In this document: piece by piece, positions 11,842 through 16,980 of the stretch
Position numbering within the stretch: position 1 is the first letter of the stretch
Layout: each line of letters opens with the position of its first letter
Source of the DNA: an uncultured Collinsella sp.
Lineage (GTDB): Bacteria > Actinomycetota > Coriobacteriia > Coriobacteriales > Coriobacteriaceae
DNA length: 16,980 nucleotides
Reading direction: 5' to 3'
NCBI GenBank assembly: GCA_900544065.1
Contig: UQTR01000038.1
Location: 1-16,980 of the forward strand
Made by a program: the position numbers and the translations under genes
The notes under the pieces: generated by a model
The model's database searches: none
What the model was told of the DNA's origin: nothing
Seen by the model: only the letters and a program-made list of their open reading frames with translations

Positions 11842-13131
11842 ATGGATAAGCTTGCAAAACCTAAAAACCGAGCGCTGTTCCTCGTCAGCGTAGCCGTGAC
11901 TGGCGCACTTGCCGGCGCTGCGGTCTGGCTGTTCTTTTTTGCGATGGAGCATGGTATCGACTATCTGTGGACCGAGATCCCGCACATGCTGGGCGCCGCT
12001 TCTCCCGAGCTCGCGAGCGGCCCGTTCGGCTTTTTGCCGTACCCGTTTTTCGTCTGCCTGCTGGGCGGCCTGCTCATCGGCCTGTACGAAAAGCTTACAG
12101 GTACCAAGACCGACGACCTTAACCAGGTGATGGCCAAGGTCAAACAAGACGGACGCTACCCGTACGACAACCTGGGCAAGCTGTCGATTGCGGCATTGCT
12201 GCCGCTGCTGTTTGGCGGAAGCATTGGTCCCGAGGCTGGTCTGACCGGCGTTATCGCTGGCCTGTGTAGTTGGGTCGGCGACCGCATGCGTCGCTTTGGC
12301 GCCGAGTTTAGGGAGCTCACGCTGCTGGGCACTCAGGCTGCCCTGACGGCGCTCTTCACCGCACCCGTCTTTGGCTTTGTGGCTCCGCTTGCCGGCAGCG
12401 CCGATGGCGACGAGGATTCCGCGTCTGACGAGATCACCATTAAGCTGCCCAAGGCGCAGAAGACCGTGGTCTACGGCATCGCGATCGCTGGCGGTTTGGG
12501 CACCTACCTGCTGTTCGGCCAGCTTATGGGCGGCGGCATGGGTATGCCTAGGTTCGAGGCCGCCGAGGTGGGTAACCTGGAGCTTGCCTGGCTTATCCCC
12601 CTGGCGCTGATCGGCACGGTCTGCGGTTGGCTGTACTTTGTCTCGGAGCACGCGAGTGAGGCTCTGGCCCATGCCATTGGGGAGCGCCCTGTCGTTAAGG
12701 CCATGCTGGCCGGTCTGGTGCTTGCGGCTTGTGGCACGGTTCTGCCCTACACCATGTTTGCCGGCGAGACGCAGGCCGATGTGCTTATGGAAACCTACCT
12801 CACCATCCCCGCCGGCGTGCTCATCGCGACTGGCCTGGTCAAGGCCATGCTGACGCCCGCCCTCATCAACATGGGCTGGCGCGGTGGCCATTTCTTCCCC
12901 GTGATCTTTTCGGGCGTGAGCCTGGGCTACGGCCTTGCTATTCTCACGGGCGCCGATCCGGTCTTTTGCGTTGCCGTCTGCACGGCCTCGACGATGGGCG
13001 CCGTCATGCGCCAGCCCGTCATGGTCGTGGGCCTGCTGCTCATGTGCTTCCCGCTCAAGGGCATCGTTGCCATGATCATCGCCGCGGCTATCGCCGCCGG
13101 CATTCCGCTGCCCAAGCCGCTGCGCAAGTAG
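11842..13131 (+). CDS. CLC-family chloride channel/transporter-like membrane protein (429 aa)
   Basis: This is a polytopic membrane protein of the voltage-gated chloride channel (CLC) family, predicted to move anions across the cytoplasmic membrane. Conserved pore motifs are GGSIGPEAG (about residues 125-133) and GGHFFP (348-353), the equivalents of GxxGP and GxFxP in characterised CLCs. The position usually holding the external gating glutamate in G(K/R)EGP is Ile128 here, and a glutamate follows the proline instead; this is a known subgroup feature as far as I recall. An acidic linker (SADGDEDSASDE, about 186-197) separates the two halves. GGGAGG precedes the ATG by five bases. No CBS domains. 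Whether it is a channel or an exchanger, and for which anion, is open. Confidence 0.88.
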   Translation: MDKLAKPKNRALFLVSVAVTGALAGAAVWLFFFAMEHGIDYLWTEIPHMLGAASPELASGPFGFLPYPFFVCLLGGLLIGLYEKLTGTKTDDLNQVMAKVKQDGRYPYDNLGKLSIAALLPLLFGGSIGPEAGLTGVIAGLCSWVGDRMRRFGAEFRELTLLGTQAALTALFTAPVFGFVAPLAGSADGDEDSASDEITIKLPKAQKTVVYGIAIAGGLGTYLLFGQLMGGGMGMPRFEAAEVGNLELAWLIPLALIGTVCGWLYFVSEHASEALAHAIGERPVVKAMLAGLVLAACGTVLPYTMFAGETQADVLMETYLTIPAGVLIATGLVKAMLTPALINMGWRGGHFFPVIFSGVSLGYGLAILTGADPVFCVAVCTASTMGAVMRQPVMVVGLLLMCFPLKGIVAMIIAAAIAAGIPLPKPLRK

Positions 13132-13169
13132 CGCGGCTTTATCGCGACACGATGCTCGGGGGATTAGAA

Positions 13170-13961
13170 ATGATTCTGTACTTTAGCGCGACGGGAAACA
13201 GCGAGCATGTGGCGCGCCGCGTTGCAGCGGCAACGGGCGATAAGGTCATGTCGATTGAGTGCTTTGATGCCGAGTCCCTTCGTCTTGCCTTGGCGGAAGG
13301 GCCCTGTCAGCTGGGGTTTGTCGCCCCGGTGTATGCCTGGGGCTTGCCGACGCCGATGATCGATTTTTTGAAGACTGCCGACCTGTCGATTGCCGCTGGC
13401 GCAAAGGACGGCGGGCAACCTTATACGTTCTATGTCTCGACGTACGGTTCGACGACCGGCCAATCGGCGAAGTTTGCCCGCGATCTGCTGTGTGAGCGCG
13501 GGCTCGAGCTGGATGCGGCGATGAGTGTCAAAATGCCCGATACCTGGACGCCTGTTTTCGACCTGTCAGATCCTCAAAAGGTCGAGAGCATCAATAAAGC
13601 TGCCGAGGCGCAGATTGATGCCGTGGTCGAAGCGGTACGGGTGCGCCGCACGGGCAACATGATGCGCCATCGCGTGCCCCTGTTTGCATCGAGCGCGTAT
13701 CACGCAATTGGGCTGCCGCGCATGCAGCAGACGAGCAAGTTTGCCGTTGATGTCGATCTATGCATCGGTTGCGGCCTCTGCGCCAAGCGCTGCCCAATGT
13801 CGGCAATTGAGATGCGTGACGGGCTTCCCGTCTGGACAAAGCCGGAGTGCGCCGCCTGCTTGCGCTGCCTGCACTGCTGTCCCAAGTTCGCCATCTCGCA
13901 CGGCAAGCGAACGGCCTCCCATGGTCAGTACAAACATCCCAAGCCCGGTGTGAGGATGTAA
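13170..13961 (+). CDS. EFR1-family flavodoxin / 4Fe-4S ferredoxin fusion protein (263 aa)
   Basis: This is a predicted electron-transfer protein. The N-terminal flavodoxin-like domain starts with the FMN phosphate loop FSATGNSEHVA (residues 5-15) and has the WGLP and STYGSTTG loops (about 57-98). The C-terminal part binds two [4Fe-4S] clusters through Cys198/201/204/208 (CIGCGLCAKRCP) and Cys227/230/233/237 (CAACLRCLHCCP). The order and length match EFR1-family ferredoxins of anaerobes. I chose the ATG at 13170, preceded by GGGGGA; the ATG at 13152 adds six residues outside the family start. It lies 38 bp after the CLC gene, so it may be co-transcribed. Redox partner unknown. Confidence 0.9.
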   Translation: MILYFSATGNSEHVARRVAAATGDKVMSIECFDAESLRLALAEGPCQLGFVAPVYAWGLPTPMIDFLKTADLSIAAGAKDGGQPYTFYVSTYGSTTGQSAKFARDLLCERGLELDAAMSVKMPDTWTPVFDLSDPQKVESINKAAEAQIDAVVEAVRVRRTGNMMRHRVPLFASSAYHAIGLPRMQQTSKFAVDVDLCIGCGLCAKRCPMSAIEMRDGLPVWTKPECAACLRCLHCCPKFAISHGKRTASHGQYKHPKPGVRM

Positions 13962-14000
13962 CTGCTGCGGGTCTGCTCTTAAAAACTCATATTTAGAAAA

Positions 14001-14045
14001 AGCCGCGCGAGGCCGTATGTCTACGGTCTCGCGCGGCTGTTGTTT
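14001..14045. terminator. Strong bidirectional terminator between EFR1 and methyltransferase genes
   Basis: A 17-bp stem pairs 14001-14017 with 14022-14038 (one G-T wobble, loop TGTC). On the minus strand TTTTT follows directly. On the plus strand GTTGTTT follows. It lies between two convergent genes and serves both; the methyltransferase stop codon is only a few bases from the stem. Confidence 0.85.
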
Positions 14046-14781
14046 AGAACTTCCTCAGCACGATTGCGATGGTGTTGAGATACTCGAGCGCGCCCGCATT
14101 AACGGCGGCGCGGTCGCCTGCGGCGTACTCGTTGTCGCAGGCGAGCCAGTCTGCCCATGCCTCGTTGGTGCAGCGCATAGGCTGCATCGAGACGATCTCG
14201 ACACCGGGGGTCGGCTCGATTATGGCGCGCCACCAAGCTATGTCGTGCATGTAATCGAGCTGCTCGGGTGTCCAGGATTTGAGCAGGCAATCGGGCAGAT
14301 TGCCGTGGCAGTCGCGGACCATGCCGGGGATGCTTAAGTAGAGCACCCCGCCTTGCTTTGCGTAGGGGAGCAGACGCTCGCCCAAGTAGCGCGGATTGCG
14401 GCCATAGTAGTTGTACGAGTCGATGCTCACGACCGCATCAAAATAGTCACGCTCAAACGGCAAGCCCTGCGTGGCGTCGGCATGAACGGGATGAATCGTG
14501 TCGCGCGAGATACCGAGCGAATCAAAGAATGCGCGGTTCTCCTCGGGGTCGCTCCACAGATCGACAGCGTACGTGTCAAACCCATATTCGCGGGCGAGCA
14601 GGGCGCTGGTGATACCGGTGCCCGACCCAAGGTCGCAGACGCGGGCGCCGCGGGGGATACGTGCATCGCGAAGCAGCTCTTCGCAGAGCTTGAGGGGATT
14701 GGGCCCCATGATCTTAGAGCGCACGAGCGCTGTGTCGAAGCTGCTGGCTTTTGGGAAGGATTGAGATTCCTGGGATTGCAT
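14044..14781 (-). CDS. Class I SAM-dependent methyltransferase (245 aa)
   Basis: This is a cytoplasmic methyltransferase with a Rossmann fold. Motif I is VCDLGSGTG (about residues 48-56), the acidic residue closing beta-2 is Asp74 (YAVDLW), HADA (Asp102) follows, and motif IV is VVSIDSYNYYG (117-127). The N-terminal segment MGPNPLKLCEELL is typical of methyltransferases that act on small molecules. The C-terminal part (EIVSMQPMRCTNEAWADW) has no motif that reveals the substrate. The ATG follows AGGAAAG by five bases. The gene ends at a strong terminator. A TACAAT box on the minus strand near 14960 could be its promoter. The substrate is not assignable from sequence alone. Confidence 0.85.
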   Translation of the reverse strand: MQSQESQSFPKASSFDTALVRSKIMGPNPLKLCEELLRDARIPRGARVCDLGSGTGITSALLAREYGFDTYAVDLWSDPEENRAFFDSLGISRDTIHPVHADATQGLPFERDYFDAVVSIDSYNYYGRNPRYLGERLLPYAKQGGVLYLSIPGMVRDCHGNLPDCLLKSWTPEQLDYMHDIAWWRAIIEPTPGVEIVSMQPMRCTNEAWADWLACDNEYAAGDRAAVNAGALEYLNTIAIVLRKF

Positions 14782-15039
14782 TGTTCTTTCCTATCAGGTG
14801 CAAATTGGCAGATGACGGAGGCGGAACGGCGCAACAAACCACGACCGTTGGACGGCCGTTTTCATGGTTCTATGCAATTGACCGTTCCCTAAAGAACAAT
14901 GACCAAAAAGACATCCCCTTGGATGATCGAGATTGGGCCAAGGCCCGTGACGCATTTATTGTAGGACGTTACGCGCTGGCGGGGGATATGCCATTTGTCA
15001 TAGTTTTGCCGGTGGACTGGACCCCGTTCGTTTCCGCTA
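14782..15039. other. 258-bp non-coding gap between methyltransferase and EamA genes
   Basis: No convincing gene is present. It holds a hairpin ACGACCGT-TGG-ACGGCCGT (14841-14859) within outer AACCA/TGGTT arms, followed by GGTTTGTTG on the minus strand, which could end the EamA transcript. It also holds a minus-strand TACAAT (about 14955-14960) that may drive the methyltransferase. A plus-strand open frame spans the gap, but it has no ribosome-binding site and runs antisense into both neighbours. Confidence 0.4.
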
Positions 15040-15915
15040 CTATTTCCATATCGCGAGTGCGGCGGTGCCCAAAACGATGAGGGCAAGGCCAATGCCGCTT
15101 CGGCGCGAGAGCTTTTCGTTGAAGGCCAGGTGCGCGAACAGCACCGAAACAAGGATCGAGAGCTTGTCGATCTGTACCACGACGCTTACCTGCCCGGCGG
15201 CAATGGCGTAGTAGTAGAACAGCCACGACGCGCCAGTCGCAACGCCCGATGCCACGAGAAACGCGAGTTCATGTCGGTCAACGTGCGTGACCTGCCCCAA
15301 TTTTCCCTTGGCCGCTACAATCGCCCACGCCATGGCGAGTACTACACAGGTGCGGATCGCCGTTGCCAGATTGGATTCGACGCCCTCGATGCCAACCTTG
15401 GCAAGGATGGACGTGAGCGCCGCGAAAACGGCGGCGCCGATGGCGTAGACGAGCCAAGTCCGGTCTTGCTTTTGATCCACGCCAGCTGACTGTCTCTTCT
15501 CAATCATCAGGAATGTACCGAGGGTGATTGCGGCCGTCCCGATAAGCTTTGCGGCAAGATTACTCGTCTCGCCGAAGAGGACAATGGCGGTAAGCGCGGC
15601 GAGTACGGTGCTCATCTTGTCGACGGGTACGACTTTGTTGACGTTCCCGATGCTGAGCGCCTTGAAGTAACAGATCCACGAGCCGCCGGTGGCAAGTCCC
15701 GAGAGAACGAGGAACAGCCAGGACCTGGGCGCGATGCTGCCAATGGTTCCGACGGATCCGGAAACACCTGCCATTGCCCAGGAAAATATGAGCACCACGC
15801 AGGTGCGGATGGCGGTCGCAACATCGGAATCGGTGTGTTTGATGCCACATTTGGCCAAAATAGATGTGATGCCGGCAAAGAATGCCGACGCAAACGCTGC
15901 AACAACCCACGACAT
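15040..15915 (-). CDS. EamA/DMT-family transporter (291 aa)
   Basis: This is an integral membrane protein of the drug/metabolite transporter superfamily, with about ten transmembrane helices arranged as two EamA repeats. The repeats are clearly visible: ITSILAKCGI...DVATAIRTCVVLIFSWAM near residues 16-48 matches LTSILAKVGI...NLATAIRTCVVLAMAWAI near residues 160-196. Such proteins export or exchange amino acids, sugars, nucleotides or other metabolites; the substrate cannot be predicted. GGAGG lies about ten bases before the ATG. It follows the ABC-2 permease gene by 68 bp on the same strand and may be transcribed with it, although a separate function is more likely. Confidence 0.88.
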   Translation of the reverse strand: MSWVVAAFASAFFAGITSILAKCGIKHTDSDVATAIRTCVVLIFSWAMAGVSGSVGTIGSIAPRSWLFLVLSGLATGGSWICYFKALSIGNVNKVVPVDKMSTVLAALTAIVLFGETSNLAAKLIGTAAITLGTFLMIEKRQSAGVDQKQDRTWLVYAIGAAVFAALTSILAKVGIEGVESNLATAIRTCVVLAMAWAIVAAKGKLGQVTHVDRHELAFLVASGVATGASWLFYYYAIAAGQVSVVVQIDKLSILVSVLFAHLAFNEKLSRRSGIGLALIVLGTAALAIWK

Positions 15916-15983
15916 GGGTGTGGCGCCTCCTCAGGAACGACTACGCCAGGTCTACGGCGCTCGTCCGATGATACTGCTTGCGG

Positions 15984-16682
15984 CTATAGGTCGCGTGCTT
16001 GATAGACCTTGGTGCTGACGGTGCAGCTGATTGCAAATAGCACGAACGCCAGGACGGCAATGCCGGCGCACAGACATCCGATGACGGCGGGGTCGGGATT
16101 TGCTCCGGCAAATGACATAAGCCATATGCTAATGGGGTTGGAGGAGCTCAGTGTTGCCATGGTGCCGCAGCCAAGCAGGGCAAACAGGCCAACGGATAGG
16201 CGCAGTGCCTCCATGTGTCCAAATCGGAAGAATATCGGCTGTGCCAAAAACACCATCATGAGGGAGATGAGCATCGACGCCGCCGAGGCGGTTGCGATTT
16301 CAAAGATCGTCTGGCCTGTCGAAGGGATGCCCATGTGGTCGAAGAACGGAAGGGCGAGGATGTTCAGAAGCGTAGCCGCGCATGCCATGACGGCCGAGAA
16401 GGCGATAATGCACAGGTAGCGTGCGCAGACGATGTCTTTGCGCGAAAACGGCAGCGTTGCTCGATAGCGCTCCCAGCCGTTTTGGTTATCGTAGCCAGCC
16501 AGCGAGTTCATGATTATGATGGGCGACATGGCACTGACCGCGCAGGTGCCGGCGCTCATGCCGGAGTCGCCATCCGTCGCGTTGGCAAGGGTCAACACGA
16601 CGAATATGAACAGGCCGACGCCGGCGATGCTCGGGAAAAACGAGCGCATGATGGCGGTCTCGGACATAAAGGCGCGTTTCAT
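15984..16682 (-). CDS. ABC-2 type transporter permease subunit (232 aa)
   Basis: This is a membrane subunit of an ABC exporter (ABC2_membrane_5-like). About six hydrophobic segments are visible (near residues 15-35, 45-60, 88-110, 130-150, 163-180 and 198-225). The NGWERYRATLPFSRKDIVCARY cytoplasmic coupling segment is characteristic of this subfamily. A GGAG site lies eight bases before the ATG, inside the end of the ATPase gene; stop and start overlap as ATGA, so the two are translationally coupled. The ATPase subunit is upstream and cut by the contig end. In bacteria such two-gene exporters often serve peptide, lantibiotic or drug efflux; the substrate is unknown. Confidence 0.88.
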   Translation of the reverse strand: MKRAFMSETAIMRSFFPSIAGVGLFIFVVLTLANATDGDSGMSAGTCAVSAMSPIIIMNSLAGYDNQNGWERYRATLPFSRKDIVCARYLCIIAFSAVMACAATLLNILALPFFDHMGIPSTGQTIFEIATASAASMLISLMMVFLAQPIFFRFGHMEALRLSVGLFALLGCGTMATLSSSNPISIWLMSFAGANPDPAVIGCLCAGIAVLAFVLFAISCTVSTKVYQARDL

Positions 16683-16932
16683 TTGGATGCTCCTTTCAGC
16701 GTAAGGCGCAGATAGTCATCGATGGAAATCCGATCACAGGGAATTTCGGGAAATGCCTCGAGCGCTTCTCGTCGGTTGGGCACGAGCACGTCAACGCTGT
16801 AGGCATGACGGGTGGCGCGGGCGCCTTCGACACAAGCCATCAGCTCGGCAGCTTGCGCCTGGGAACAGTGAGCAATGCCGGCGCGATCGGTAATGTCCTC
16901 GCGCGGCAGGTCGAACACAATCGAGCCACTAT
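16679..16932 (-). CDS. ABC transporter ATP-binding subunit, C-terminal fragment (5' end missing)
   Basis: Only the last 84 or so codons remain. The visible segment (SGSIVFDLPREDITDRAGIAHCSQ...) and the ending DRISIDDYLRLTLKG fit the region downstream of the nucleotide-binding domain in ATPases paired with ABC-2 permeases. Walker A, Walker B and signature motifs would lie in the missing part. The frame is open to the adapter junction at 16932. The GTG at 16918 is internal, not a start. It overlaps the permease start by four bases. Confidence 0.75.
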
Positions 16933-16980
16933 CTGTCTCTTATACACATCTCCGAGCCCACGAGACCCTAAGACATCTCG
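16933..16980. other. Illumina Nextera adapter read-through (artefact, not genomic)
   Basis: Positions 16933-16951 are the Tn5 mosaic-end sequence CTGTCTCTTATACACATCT. Positions 16952-16966 are CCGAGCCCACGAGAC, the Nextera read-2 adapter in reverse complement. An 8-base index follows (16967-16974, CCTAAGAC), then ATCTCG (16975-16980), the beginning of the P7 sequence. All elements are in the exact order of a library adapter. The genomic sequence ends at 16932. Confidence 0.97.

Noticed and set aside
12729..13169. 5' extension of the EFR1 frame into the CLC gene
   Set aside because: The extension is a frame-shifted shadow of CLC. The ferredoxin-flavodoxin family start and the GGGGGA site place the true start at 13170.
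1..16980. CRISPR array, rRNA or tRNA genes, integrase or toxin-antitoxin pair
   Set aside because: No regularly spaced direct repeats, no cloverleaf or rRNA signature, and no reading frame with such domains was seen on either strand.

Overview
The window is a high-GC (roughly 60 %) bacterial chromosome fragment. Its right end runs into Illumina Nextera adapter sequence, so it is the raw end of an assembled contig. Gene content, GC level and style suggest an anaerobic gut actinobacterium of the Coriobacteriia, probably Collinsella or a close relative. The supporting genes are an EFR1-type flavodoxin-ferredoxin, BvgS-like hybrid kinases, a MalY-type C-S lyase, a NimA-like flavoprotein and a TipAS regulator. 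This is an inference from memory of such genomes, with no rRNA or tRNA to confirm it.

Layout. 1-569 has no convincing gene. It holds several strong stem-loops and an AT-rich, MITE-like element with perfect 30-bp inverted repeats (209-238 and 409-438) around a terminator hairpin. 570-1694 (minus) encodes a small glutaredoxin and an XRE-HTH / zinc-ribbon / TipAS regulator. The regulator is divergent from trmO (1836-2573), which is followed by a MalY/PatB-type PLP enzyme (2688-3899).

4047-7108 is a translationally coupled pair: a lipoprotein solute-binding protein and a membrane hybrid histidine kinase with its own receiver. Facing it on the minus strand is a second, BvgS-like hybrid kinase with two fused extracytoplasmic binding domains (7699-10503) and a flavin-binding PNPOx-fold protein (7177-7656). 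The two operons converge on a shared bidirectional terminator. 10592-10657 is a nested REP-like palindrome.

10720-13961 (plus) encodes a two-helix K+ channel, a LOG-family nucleotide hydrolase, a CLC-family chloride channel/transporter and an EFR1-type flavodoxin-ferredoxin protein. This run ends in a strong bidirectional terminator shared with a convergent SAM-dependent methyltransferase (14044-14781, minus). 15040-16932 (minus) holds a DMT/EamA permease, an ABC-2 type permease and the C-terminal end of its ABC ATPase, which is cut by the contig end. 16933-16980 is adapter, not genome.

The most coherent system is the pair of convergent sensory operons. Both use periplasmic-binding-protein folds as input and end in closely similar receiver domains, but neither carries an HPt domain or a DNA-binding response regulator here, so their output is encoded elsewhere. 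The other points of interest are the TipAS regulator with a dyad abutting its own promoter and the mobile-looking inverted-repeat elements.
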